A DNA stretch of 50,630 nucleotides from Streptomyces sp. DI166 (GTDB taxonomy: Bacteria; Actinomycetota; Actinomycetes; Streptomycetales; Streptomycetaceae), in assembly GCF_900091315.1 (NCBI RefSeq), contig NZ_FLSP01000065.1:1-50630 (forward strand), given 5' to 3'. The notes under the pieces are model-generated. The model saw only the letters and a list, made by a program, of their open reading frames with translations, was not told the origin of the DNA and ran no database searches. The position numbers and the translations under genes were made by a program. Positions 38,665 to 47,600 of the stretch are shown one piece after another. Within the stretch, counting starts at the first letter, position 1, and each line of letters starts with the position of its first letter.

Positions 38665-39399
38665 ATGAGCCCCGCCGATGGCGACCGTGACCCCCAGCGC
38701 ATCCTGATCGTCGACGACGAGCCGGCGGTGCGCGAAGCACTCCAGCGCAGCCTCGCCTTCGAGGGGTACGCCACGGAGGTGGCCGTGGACGGCGCCGACG
38801 CCCTGGAGAAGGCCGCCGTCTACCGCCCCGACCTGGTGGTCCTCGACATCCAGATGCCCCGCATGGACGGTCTGACCACCGCCCGCCGCATCCGCGGGGC
38901 GGGCGACACGACCCCGATCCTGATGCTGACGGCCCGCGACACGGTGGGCGACCGGGTGACGGGACTGGACGCCGGGGCCGACGACTACCTGGTCAAGCCG
39001 TTCGAGCTGGACGAGCTGTTCGCACGGGTACGGGCCCTGCTGCGGCGCAGCTCCTACGCGGCGGCAGCCGTAGCGGCGGTCGAGGACGACGACGTACTCA
39101 CCTTCGCCGACCTGCGCATGAACCTGGCGACGCGGGAGGTGACCCGGGGCGAGCGGCAGGTGGAGCTGACCCGGACCGAGTTCACCCTGCTGGAGATGTT
39201 CATGGCGCACCCGCGCCAGGTCCTCACCCGCGAGCAGATCCTGAAGGCCGTGTGGGGCTTCGACTTCGAGCCGTCGTCGAACTCCCTCGACGTGTACGTG
39301 ATGTACCTGCGCCGCAAGACGGAGGCGGGCGGCGAGCCCCGCCTCGTGCACACCGTGCGCGGCGTCGGCTATGTCCTGCGGCAGGGCGGCGCGGAGTGA
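38665..39399 (+). CDS. OmpR-family response regulator (MprA-like)
   Basis: 244 residues. Receiver domain with the acidic pair in LIVDDEP, phosphoacceptor Asp61 (VVLDIQMPRMDGL), Thr in MLTARD and Lys in LVKPFEL. The winged helix is VELTRTEFTLLEMFMAHPRQVLTREQILKAVWGFDFEPSSNSLDVYVMYLRRKTEAGGEPRLVHTVRGVGYVL. It pairs with the kinase that starts in its stop codon. The protease upstream is the probable target; the CTCA repeats at 37338 are a candidate binding site. Confidence 0.93.
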   Translation: MSPADGDRDPQRILIVDDEPAVREALQRSLAFEGYATEVAVDGADALEKAAVYRPDLVVLDIQMPRMDGLTTARRIRGAGDTTPILMLTARDTVGDRVTGLDAGADDYLVKPFELDELFARVRALLRRSSYAAAAVAAVEDDDVLTFADLRMNLATREVTRGERQVELTRTEFTLLEMFMAHPRQVLTREQILKAVWGFDFEPSSNSLDVYVMYLRRKTEAGGEPRLVHTVRGVGYVLRQGGAE

Positions 39400-40832
39400 G
39401 CAGGTTCTTCCGCGGGTTCCGTGCGCTGCCGATCCGGTCCCGGCTGGCGCTGCTGGTGGCGGCGGCGGTGGCGTTCGCGGTGGCGGCGGTGTCGGTGACC
39501 TGCTGGTTCATTGTGCAGGGGAAGCTGTACGAGCAGGTGGAGGACGACCTCACCAAGGCGGCGATCGTGACGCGCGCCCAGGTGGAGAACGCCCTCAGCC
39601 GCTGCACGGACATCCCGTACGGCCCCCGCTTCTTCGCCAACTACTCCCAGGTGGTTACGGAGGACGGGACCGTCTGCCTGCTCGGCGGCGCGGTGTCCCC
39701 GGTGAAGGTGACCGACTCGGACACGGACACCATCGAGAACGGGAAGATCGGCGAACTCTACTTCCGCAACGGCACGACCGAGGACGGAGCGGACGTCCGC
39801 GTCCTGATCAGGCCGCTCGGCACCACGCCCACCAGTACGGGGGACCCCGGACCGAACATCGGCCTGATCGTGGCCGCACCCCTGAAGAGCACCCAGGAAA
39901 CCCTCAAGGACCTCGCCCTCATCCTCCTCCTGGTCGGCGGCGTGGGAGTCATCGGCGCCGGGGCCGCCGGACTCGCGGTGGCGCGGGCGGGCCTGCGTCC
40001 CGTGGACAAGCTGACCGAGGCCGTCGAGCACGTGGCCAGGACCGAGGACCTGAACGTCCGCATCCCCGTGGAGGAGGAGTCGGAGGACGAGGTGGCCCGC
40101 CTGTCCCGTTCCTTCAACTCCATGACATCGGCCCTGGCCAGCTCCCGCGAACTGCAACAGCAGCTGATCGCGGACGCGGGCCACGAACTGCGCACCCCCC
40201 TGACCTCCCTGCGCACCAACATCGAGCTGCTGACCCGCAGCGAGGAGACCGGCCGCCCCCTGCCCGAGGCGGACCGCAAGGCACTGCTGGCCTCGGTGAA
40301 GGCGCAGATGACGGAACTGGCGGCGCTGATCGGCGACTTGCAGGAGCTGTCCCGTTCGGAGGGACAGCGCGGTGAGCGCGTCCAGGTGGTCTCGCTGGAG
40401 GAAACCGTCGAGGCCGCCCTGCGCCGCGCCCGCCTGCGCGGACAGGAACTGACCATCACGGCCGACCTGACGCCCTGGTACGTCCGCGCGGAACCGGCGG
40501 CCCTGGAGCGCGCCGTGGTCAACCTGCTCGACAACGCGGTGAAGTTCAGCCCCGGGGGCGGCACGATCGAGGTGCGGCTGGCCGAGGGCGTACTGACGGT
40601 GCGCGACCACGGTCCGGGTATCCCCACCGATGAACTCCCGTACGTCTTCGACCGTTTCTGGCGCTCCCCGAGTGCGCGTGCCCTGCCCGGCTCGGGCCTC
40701 GGTCTGTCGATCGTGGCCCGGACGGTCCAGCAGGCGGGGGGCAGGGTGACGCTGGGGACGGCCGAGGGCGGCGGGACGGTGGCGACGGTGCGGCTGCCCG
40801 GGGCGCCCACGCCGCCGCCGGAGGTGCCGTAA
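39396..40832 (+). CDS. sensor histidine kinase (MprB-like)
   Basis: 478 residues from a GTG overlapping the regulator stop (GTGA). Transmembrane helices at about 19-40 and 172-195 flank a sensor domain of about 130 residues outside the cell. A HAMP linker (RPVDKLTEAVEHVARTEDLNVRI) is followed by the H-box DAGHELRTPLTSLRTNIELL (His263), N-box NLLDNAVKFSPGG, G1 VRDHGPGIP and G2 GSGLGLSIV. It phosphorylates the regulator at 38665. The sensed signal is unknown; the MprAB analogy points to envelope stress. Confidence 0.93.
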   Translation: MSRFFRGFRALPIRSRLALLVAAAVAFAVAAVSVTCWFIVQGKLYEQVEDDLTKAAIVTRAQVENALSRCTDIPYGPRFFANYSQVVTEDGTVCLLGGAVSPVKVTDSDTDTIENGKIGELYFRNGTTEDGADVRVLIRPLGTTPTSTGDPGPNIGLIVAAPLKSTQETLKDLALILLLVGGVGVIGAGAAGLAVARAGLRPVDKLTEAVEHVARTEDLNVRIPVEEESEDEVARLSRSFNSMTSALASSRELQQQLIADAGHELRTPLTSLRTNIELLTRSEETGRPLPEADRKALLASVKAQMTELAALIGDLQELSRSEGQRGERVQVVSLEETVEAALRRARLRGQELTITADLTPWYVRAEPAALERAVVNLLDNAVKFSPGGGTIEVRLAEGVLTVRDHGPGIPTDELPYVFDRFWRSPSARALPGSGLGLSIVARTVQQAGGRVTLGTAEGGGTVATVRLPGAPTPPPEVP

Positions 40833-41021
40833 CTCTCCCCGGCAACCTTTTCGCCGCTCGGTGGCGACTGCACGTCGACCCAACCCCCCGTACCGACGGA
40901 CGAAACGGAGCCGACGACGCATGGACGCCCCCCATACCCCTGAGCGACCGCGAGCCCCCAGACTGACGGACGCGCAGGCCGCGGAGCAGGAGACCCGGGG
41001 ACTGGTTGGGGGGCGGGGTGC

Positions 41022-42362
41022 CTACGGCTTCCTGAGGCGGCGGCGGAGTTCGAGCAGCTCCCGCAGACGGCCCCACGCCTCCTCGGCCCGGCTTCCGTCG
41101 CCCAGGCGGTAGTGCAGGGCGCGGCCCAGGCGCACAGGGGTGGGGCCGGTCGGCGGTGGGTCGCCGACGACCGTGAACGCCACGGGGACCGGCGCCGGTT
41201 CCAGCCGCGCGGGGACCGTCAGATCACGGCGGGCCGCACGCAGCGAGGTCAGCAGGGAGACCAAGCCGTACCCGGAGCCGAGTTCCGCGGCCAGGGTCTC
41301 GATCGCATCGAGGGGTACGTCCTCCTCGGCGCCGTATCCGAGGGCGAGCGCGATGTCCTCCTCGACCCCGGCCGGGGTGCGCAGCACGCGAAGGGTGGCT
41401 ACGGCCGGCCGCTCGGGGTGCCCGACGGCGACCAGCCAGGTCGACCGGGGGGCTCGCGAGCGGGCGAGGTCCGTCAACTGGCGTGTGGACCAGGGCAGGT
41501 TGACCGGTTCGGCGGTGCTCCATCCGGCGGGCGGGCGCCCGGTGAGGTGCTGCCAGGCCGTCTCCAGGGACCGCCCGAGCACGAGGTCCGCCTCGGCCGG
41601 ATGCCGGGTGCGCAGGGTCAGCAGGAGCTGGCGGTCGCCGGTATCGATGAAGGGCGCCGACTGCGCTGCCGCGCCGGTGGGCGTGAAGGCACCGTCCTTC
41701 CAGTGGAGCCGGGCGCCCGACAGGCCGTCGTAGAAACCGTGCTCGGGGTCCTGCACGACCCAGCGGTTGGGCAGGCCCCGCAGGGCAGTGCGGGTGGGCA
41801 GGGAGAGGCGGGTGGTGGGCGGGGTGACGATCTGGAGGGCGAGTTCGCCCTCGGCGGCGGTGCGCAGGGCGTCCGACAGCCAACTGGTCAGCGGGACGAT
41901 AGGGCGGTCCTGCATCACCACGGCCGCACGCTCGGTGAGGACGTCCACGGCCGGGGTGGCGGAGGCGGGCACCGCGGAGACGTCGGGGGCGATCGGGACG
42001 ACGTCGGTGGTGGCCGCTTCCGGGGGCCAGACCGTGCCGCCCAGGACGGTGGCCAGGCGTCCGGCGAAGGAACCGGCGAGCCGTCCCGCCTCGGGCGCCG
42101 CCGTGGAGGCGCGGGCCTCGGTCCACCACACCGGCCCGTCCGCCACGGGATGATCCAGCAGCCGTGCCGTCTCGCCGGGGACCTGGACCAGGACGGGCGC
42201 CTCGACCGAGACCAGCGGGCGTCCGCCGGGCGCGCACAACTGCACAACGGCGCCGTCGGCGAGGGTCCGTACCCCGATGTCGGGACCACCCGCGTACAGG
42301 CCCGCGAGCAGCGTGGGCAGGTCCGGCATCTTCGGAGTGAGGGCGATGACGTCCTTGGTCAC
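41022..42362 (-). CDS. DUF6177 family T7SS-associated protein
   Basis: 446 residues, soluble, Ala/Val-rich. MPDLPTLLAGLYAGGPDIGVRTLADGAVVQLC and PVLVQVPGETARLLDHPVADGPVWWTEARAST begin it; the middle has QIVTPPTTRLSLPTRTALRGLPNRWVVQDPEHGFYDGLSGA, and the C-terminus is basic (RLRELLELRRRLRKP). I recognise this as the DUF6177 protein that follows eccC in streptomycete T7SS operons; its function is unknown. GTG start overlaps the eccC stop by GTGA. It is the last gene of the operon and faces the kinase gene; the 189-bp space between their stops contains only a weak hairpin (TCGCC-N7-GGCGA near 40850). Confidence 0.8.
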   Translation of the reverse strand: MTKDVIALTPKMPDLPTLLAGLYAGGPDIGVRTLADGAVVQLCAPGGRPLVSVEAPVLVQVPGETARLLDHPVADGPVWWTEARASTAAPEAGRLAGSFAGRLATVLGGTVWPPEAATTDVVPIAPDVSAVPASATPAVDVLTERAAVVMQDRPIVPLTSWLSDALRTAAEGELALQIVTPPTTRLSLPTRTALRGLPNRWVVQDPEHGFYDGLSGARLHWKDGAFTPTGAAAQSAPFIDTGDRQLLLTLRTRHPAEADLVLGRSLETAWQHLTGRPPAGWSTAEPVNLPWSTRQLTDLARSRAPRSTWLVAVGHPERPAVATLRVLRTPAGVEEDIALALGYGAEEDVPLDAIETLAAELGSGYGLVSLLTSLRAARRDLTVPARLEPAPVPVAFTVVGDPPPTGPTPVRLGRALHYRLGDGSRAEEAWGRLRELLELRRRLRKP

Positions 42363-45300
42363 GGGTTCTCTTCGTCCACTACGGCGGTCTGGATGAGCTG
42401 ATGGGGGCGGCCCCGGCGGACCAGGGTGCCCCGCCCCGGTGGCTGCCGGGAGGCGTACAGGCCGGGGAAGAGCTGGCCCTCGCTGCGTTCCCCGGTCATC
42501 ACGAGGGTCGTGGCTCCGGTCTCCCGCAGGCTGGTCAGGAAGGGTTCGAACAGCGCCCGCGCGGCGCCGGACATACGCCGTGCGACGACGAAGTGCAGGC
42601 CGATGTCCTGGGCGGAGGACAGGTACGGCAGGAAGGGCGCGAGCGGCTGCTGGCCGGCCGAGGTGAGGATCTCGTAGTCGTCGACGAGGATGACGATCCG
42701 CGGTCCGGTGAAGGACGGTTCACCCGTCCCCGGTGCGTCCGGGTCGGCGGTCTCGGGCAGGCGCTTCTCCAGCTCGGCCGCGATGCCGGAGGACAGCGCG
42801 GCGGCAAGCTTGGTGTTGTGCGCGTAGCCGCCGCGGTAGGGCTCGGGGACGACTCCGCGCAGGCCGCGGCGGGGGTCGTAGACGCCGAAGACCAGCTCCT
42901 TGTCCGTGTGCCGCGCGACGAGTCGGCGGGTGATCAGCTTCAGCAGGTTGGTCTTGCCGCACTCGTTGTCCCCGAGGACCAGCAGGTGCTGGTCGGCGCC
43001 GGTGAGGTCGAGGAGCACCGGCGCGAGGGCGTCCTGGTCGACGCCCAGGGGGATACGGGCCGGGTCGTCGTGCTCGGCGAGCGCGGTGACCGGCAGGCGG
43101 GCGGGGAGCACCCGTACGGGCGGGGCGACGTCCCCGTGCCAGGCGGCCCGGACCGTACGGACGGTGGCTTCGAGGGCCGCGCCGAGGTCGTCCTTGGCCG
43201 GCCGGCTGTCGATACGGGGCAGGGCGACCTGCGCGAACAGCTTGCCGTCGGTCAGCGCCCGGCCGGGCACGTCCGGGGTGAGCGTCTCGGAGAGCTTGCG
43301 GTCGACGGAGGAGTCCGCGGGGTCGTTCAGGCGCAGTTCGATCCGGGTGCCGAACATCGACTGGGCGGCGATCCGCACCTCGTTCCAGCGCAGCATGCCC
43401 GCGACGACATGGATGCCGTACCCGGCGCCCCGCTTGAGCAGGTCGGACACGGCGTCGTCGAGTTCGGCGAACTCGTCACGCAGGGCGCCGAATCCGTCCA
43501 CGAGCAACACGATGTCGGTGGCGCCCAGTTCGGGCAGCCGCCCTTCGGCGCGCAGTCGGCGCAGCCGGTCGACGGAGTCGATGCCGTGCGCGCGGCACAG
43601 TTCCTCGCGCTGGGCGAGCATGGCGCGCACCTCGGCGACCGTGCGGGCCGCCCGCTCGTGGTCGGCGCGCCCGGCGATACCGCCGACGTGCGGCAGTCCG
43701 GCGAGTGCGGCGAGGCCGCCGCCGACCAGGTCGAGGCCGTACACGGCCACGTCGTACGGGGTGTGGGTGAGCGCCAGGGACAGGGCGAGGGTGCGCAGCA
43801 AGGTGGTCTTGCCGGACTGCGGTCCGCCGATCACCGCCAGATGGCCACCGGCGAGGGTCAGGTCAAGCTCCCAGGGCTGCTGGCGCTGGCGGGCGGGGTC
43901 GTCGAGGGTGCCGAGGGGTATCCGCAGCGGGCCGCCACGGTGCGCGAGGCGGAGTCCGCGCTGGTCGGCGGTGAGCGGACCGGCGGCCGTGTCCAGGGTG
44001 ACCTCGGCGGGCAGCGGGGGCAGCCAGATCCGGCGCACCGGGGGTGCGGCGGTGGCGAGCTGGCGGACCATGTCCGACAGGACGGTGGGTCCGGTCTCCC
44101 GCCGGGCGGGCTCCTGCGCGGGGGCGGCTTCCCGCTTCGGGGTGTGGTAGGCCGGGTAGGGGCGGACGAGCGGTTCGTCCGGACGTGAGGCGGTAGGCCG
44201 GTGGTGGGCGCCGGAGACATATCCGGCCTTGAACCGCTCGTAGGTCGAGGTGTCGACCTTGAGGTAGCCGAAGCCGGGCAGCGGCGGCAGGTGGAAGGCG
44301 TCGGTGGTGTCGAGGACGGTGCGCGACTCGTCGGCGCTGAACGTGCGCAGGCCCAGGCGGTACGACAGATAGGTGTCCAGGCCCTTGAGCTTGCCGCCCT
44401 CGATGCGCTGGCTGGAGAGCAGCAGGTGCACGCCGATGGAGCGGCCGATACGGCCGATGGACAGGAAGAGGTCGATGAAGTCCGGCTTGGCGGTGATGAG
44501 TTCACCGAACTCGTCGATGACGACGAACAGGTGCGGGAGCGGTTCGAGGTCCGGCCGTTTCGTGGCGCGCAGTTCGGCGTAGTGGCCGATGTCGGCGATG
44601 TTCCCGGCGTCCTTGAGCACCTGTTGCCGTCGGGTGACCTCGCCGGCCAGGCTGGTGTGGACGCGCTCGACGAGCCCGGCCTGGTTCTCCAGGTTGGTGA
44701 TCACCCCGGCCACGTGCGGGAGTTCGGTGAAGGGGGCGAAGGTGGCGCCGCCCTTGTAGTCGACCAGGACGAGGGACAGGTCCTCGGGAGAGTGGGTGGC
44801 GGCGAGCGCGAGCACGAGGGTGCGCAGCAGTTCGCTCTTGCCGGAGCCGGTGGCGCCGACGCACAGCCCGTGCGGGCCCATGCCGAGCTGTGCGGACTCC
44901 TTCAGGTCGAGCAGCACCGGCTCGTGCCGGTCGGTGACGCCGATGGGGACGCGCAGGAAGTCGCGTTCGTCGCGCGGCGCCCACAGCCTGTGGAGATCGA
45001 GTTCGGCCGGGTCCTCGATACCGAGCAGCGCCGGGAAGTCGACCGGCCCGGAGACCGGTGTGCCCTCGGCGGCGGACTCTGCGGACAGCCGCAGCGGGGC
45101 GAGCATCCGGGCGAGGCCCTCGGCGGTCGCGGCGCTCACCCGGTCGACGGTCCCCGTGGCGGCGCTCCCTGGGGCGGCCTTGCCCGTGGCGGTGCTCACG
45201 GGGTCGACCGTGCCCGTGGCGGCGGGACCGCGCAGGTCGTCCACGACGATCCGGTCGCCGTCGACGGTGATGCGCACGCTCACCTGGTCGGGCTCGTGAA

Positions 45301-46378
45301 CCTGGCGCTCCAGCAGGTGCAGCACGGTCACACCCATGTCGGCCATGGCCACCGCCGAGTCCGGCAGCGGGAGTTCGGCCGCGGTGTCCCCGTGGGTGTC
45401 GCTGACGACGAGCATGCGGGAGGTCAGTCGCAGGGCGTCCGCGCCGCGTCCGGTGAGTCCCCGGCGCACCTCGGCGGCGTATCCGGCGCGCTGGCGCAGC
45501 TCGGCGGAGCAGAGCCGGGCCAGGCCGGACAGGTCCGGGGCGATCCGGCGGGCGGCTACCGGTCCGTCGAAGGTCCGGGGATCGAGGACGTGGGGCAGCC
45601 ACTTCGCCCAGGCCCACTCCGGCTCGTCACCGGTGGCGAGGGCGAGGGCGACGTCGTCCGGGGCGTGCGTGACGGCGGTCTGGACGAGCAGGGCGCGGGC
45701 GACGCGCAGGACGTCCTGGCGTTCGCCGATGATGCTGACGTTCCCGGCCCGGTCCAGGGGGACGGTGAGCGGGAAGTCGGTGGCCGTGCCGAAGCGGCTC
45801 TGCAGGGCGCGGGCCTCGTTGAGCATGAACGGGTCGGGCGGGGTGAGGACGCCGCCCGTGCCGTTGTGGGCGATGGTCAGCTCCTGCGCGGGCACGTCTC
45901 CGGTGCCGGCCCGCACCCGCAGGAAGTCGGCGTCGGTACGGCGCCGCTCCCACAGCCGCGCGGGGTCCCGCAGGATGTCGTAGAGGGCCTCCGGGGGCGG
46001 GTTGAGCAGCCGGGACTCCTTGCGCCGCGCCCGCTCGGCCTCGCCGAGCTCTTCGCGCAGCTCCTCCAGGTACTCCAGATAGCGCTCCCGCTGGACGCGC
46101 CGCATGCGCTGAGCCTTGCCGCGCTGGGAGAGGAACAGGGCCACGGCGCCGAGCAGCGCGACGACCAGCACCATGGCGCCGATCGCGGCGAACCGGCTGT
46201 TGCGGATCACGGTCATCAGTACGACGGAACTGACGACACCGGCCATGGGCAGCAGCGCGGTGGCGGCGTTGCCGACCTTGCCCTCGGGGAGGTTGGGCGG
46301 AGCCTCGACGGTGCGGGGAGCGGCGGGGGCGAGGGGCAGGGTGGAGCGCGCGGGCCGGTGGACGATCTGCTGCGTCAC
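42359..46378 (-). CDS. eccC: EccC, FtsK/SpoIIIE-type ATPase of type VII secretion
   Basis: 1339 residues, the fused EccCa/EccCb form. Two membrane helices at about 41-58 and 64-85 precede a coiled region. ATPase domain 1 has Walker A GATGSGKS (508-515) and Walker B LFVVIDEF (about 617-624). Domain 2 has GGPQSGKT (851-858) and IVLLVDGF. Domain 3 has GDNECGKT (about 1136-1143) and IVILVDDYEIL. EccC is the motor and substrate receptor of the T7SS membrane complex, moving WXG100 and related proteins. Residues about 387-420 carry a duplicated ATGTVD-type linker. GTG start overlaps the MinD-like gene stop by 4 bp. Confidence 0.95.
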   Translation of the reverse strand: MTQQIVHRPARSTLPLAPAAPRTVEAPPNLPEGKVGNAATALLPMAGVVSSVVLMTVIRNSRFAAIGAMVLVVALLGAVALFLSQRGKAQRMRRVQRERYLEYLEELREELGEAERARRKESRLLNPPPEALYDILRDPARLWERRRTDADFLRVRAGTGDVPAQELTIAHNGTGGVLTPPDPFMLNEARALQSRFGTATDFPLTVPLDRAGNVSIIGERQDVLRVARALLVQTAVTHAPDDVALALATGDEPEWAWAKWLPHVLDPRTFDGPVAARRIAPDLSGLARLCSAELRQRAGYAAEVRRGLTGRGADALRLTSRMLVVSDTHGDTAAELPLPDSAVAMADMGVTVLHLLERQVHEPDQVSVRITVDGDRIVVDDLRGPAATGTVDPVSTATGKAAPGSAATGTVDRVSAATAEGLARMLAPLRLSAESAAEGTPVSGPVDFPALLGIEDPAELDLHRLWAPRDERDFLRVPIGVTDRHEPVLLDLKESAQLGMGPHGLCVGATGSGKSELLRTLVLALAATHSPEDLSLVLVDYKGGATFAPFTELPHVAGVITNLENQAGLVERVHTSLAGEVTRRQQVLKDAGNIADIGHYAELRATKRPDLEPLPHLFVVIDEFGELITAKPDFIDLFLSIGRIGRSIGVHLLLSSQRIEGGKLKGLDTYLSYRLGLRTFSADESRTVLDTTDAFHLPPLPGFGYLKVDTSTYERFKAGYVSGAHHRPTASRPDEPLVRPYPAYHTPKREAAPAQEPARRETGPTVLSDMVRQLATAAPPVRRIWLPPLPAEVTLDTAAGPLTADQRGLRLAHRGGPLRIPLGTLDDPARQRQQPWELDLTLAGGHLAVIGGPQSGKTTLLRTLALSLALTHTPYDVAVYGLDLVGGGLAALAGLPHVGGIAGRADHERAARTVAEVRAMLAQREELCRAHGIDSVDRLRRLRAEGRLPELGATDIVLLVDGFGALRDEFAELDDAVSDLLKRGAGYGIHVVAGMLRWNEVRIAAQSMFGTRIELRLNDPADSSVDRKLSETLTPDVPGRALTDGKLFAQVALPRIDSRPAKDDLGAALEATVRTVRAAWHGDVAPPVRVLPARLPVTALAEHDDPARIPLGVDQDALAPVLLDLTGADQHLLVLGDNECGKTNLLKLITRRLVARHTDKELVFGVYDPRRGLRGVVPEPYRGGYAHNTKLAAALSSGIAAELEKRLPETADPDAPGTGEPSFTGPRIVILVDDYEILTSAGQQPLAPFLPYLSSAQDIGLHFVVARRMSGAARALFEPFLTSLRETGATTLVMTGERSEGQLFPGLYASRQPPGRGTLVRRGRPHQLIQTAVVDEENP

Positions 46379-47586
46379 CGGGCGCTCACCGCTCGCCGCA
46401 TCGTTTCGGCGGCCAGACTCACGGCCGCCTCACGGGTGCTCCGGCCCAGCATCGCGGTGTGGATGGGCCCTCCTTGGGCGAGATGGCGGTCGTAGGGGAT
46501 CGGGACGACCGGGACGCCGGGCTCGCGCAGATACGCGGCGGCGGCCTTCGGGTCGAGGGTGGTGTCCGGGGTGGCGGCGCTGAGGGCGACCACAGTGGCG
46601 GCGAGGGCGGAGTGCGGCAACTGAGCGAGCCAGTCCAGTACTTGGCGGGTACCCGCCACGCCCTCGGCGGTCATGGGGGCGACCACGACACGGGCGTGCG
46701 CGGTGTCCATCGCGGTCCGCGCCACGTCGCCGGGCAGGGTCTCGCAGTCCACGACCGTCACCGCGAAGTAGCGGCGCAGGGCGAGGGTCACGGTGCGGTA
46801 GGTGCGTACGTCCAGGGGCGGGCCGACCCGGCCGTTGCTCGCGGGGAGCAGCCAACCGCCGTCGGCGACGGGCACCAAGTAACCGGTCAAGTCCGTGAGT
46901 TGCATGGAGGGCGTGAGCATTCGGGCGAGATCCGCGCAGGACCAGCGCACGCTCTCGGCGCCCATCCGCACCGGCAGCGTGCCGAGCGCCGCGTCCGCCT
47001 CCAGGGTGAGCACCGGGTCGTGCCGGTAGTGGTTGAAGGTACGGCCGAGCAGCGCGGCGACCGTGGACTTGCCGACGCCGCCGCGGATCGAGGTGACGGC
47101 GATGACCCGGCCGGTGGTGACGGGCTGCTGCACCTCCTGGGCGAGGCGCGTCTGCTGGGCGACCTCCTGGGAGGCGGAGGCGGTGAGCCGACGCAGCGAG
47201 CCACCGGCCCGGCGGGTGACGGAGTCACCGTGCTGGGGGCGGCCGAGGGCTATGGCTATGCGGGGGTCAATGGTGGGGGTGGATTCGGGGGCGGGGGCTG
47301 GGGCTGGCGCCGGGGCCGGGACCGAGGTGGGGATGCGGGGGTCGGGGGTGGGGCGGGGGGTGGGGGTTGGGGACGGGGCCTGTGCCTGGGCGGGGGCCGT
47401 GTGGGGCTCCGGGGTGGCGGATTCCGGGACGGCGGGTGCCTTGGCGGGCGCCGGGGTGGGTTCCGGAGCGGCGGGCGCCGGGGTCGCGGGCACCTGGACG
47501 GCGGGCTCTGGAACGGCGGGTGCCGGCGCCCCGCCGGTCAGCTGGCGCAGCACGTCGCCCTGCCAGTCGTTCCCTCCCCCGGTCAT
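46375..47586 (-). CDS. MinD/ParA-like ATPase of the T7SS locus
   Basis: 403 residues. Residues 20-110 are Pro/Ala-rich, as in EspI-like proteins of mycobacterial ESX loci. The ATPase part has the deviant Walker A IRGGVGKSTVAALLG, the LTLEADAALGTL switch and VTVVDCETLPGDVARTAMDTA. Such proteins are thought to gate or regulate T7SS activity according to ATP level. ATG start 14 bp after the eccD stop. Confidence 0.85.
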   Translation of the reverse strand: MTGGGNDWQGDVLRQLTGGAPAPAVPEPAVQVPATPAPAAPEPTPAPAKAPAVPESATPEPHTAPAQAQAPSPTPTPRPTPDPRIPTSVPAPAPAPAPAPESTPTIDPRIAIALGRPQHGDSVTRRAGGSLRRLTASASQEVAQQTRLAQEVQQPVTTGRVIAVTSIRGGVGKSTVAALLGRTFNHYRHDPVLTLEADAALGTLPVRMGAESVRWSCADLARMLTPSMQLTDLTGYLVPVADGGWLLPASNGRVGPPLDVRTYRTVTLALRRYFAVTVVDCETLPGDVARTAMDTAHARVVVAPMTAEGVAGTRQVLDWLAQLPHSALAATVVALSAATPDTTLDPKAAAAYLREPGVPVVPIPYDRHLAQGGPIHTAMLGRSTREAAVSLAAETMRRAVSAR

Positions 47587-47600
47587 GCCGCCCTCCCCTT

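Noticed and set aside
40921..41112. Small plus-strand ORF after the histidine kinase
   Set aside because: Its second half is Ser/Arg low complexity antisense to the DUF6177 C-terminus and no family or ribosome site is evident.
44201..46495. 764-codon plus-strand ORF
   Set aside because: Antisense to eccC, whose three Walker motifs show the real strand.
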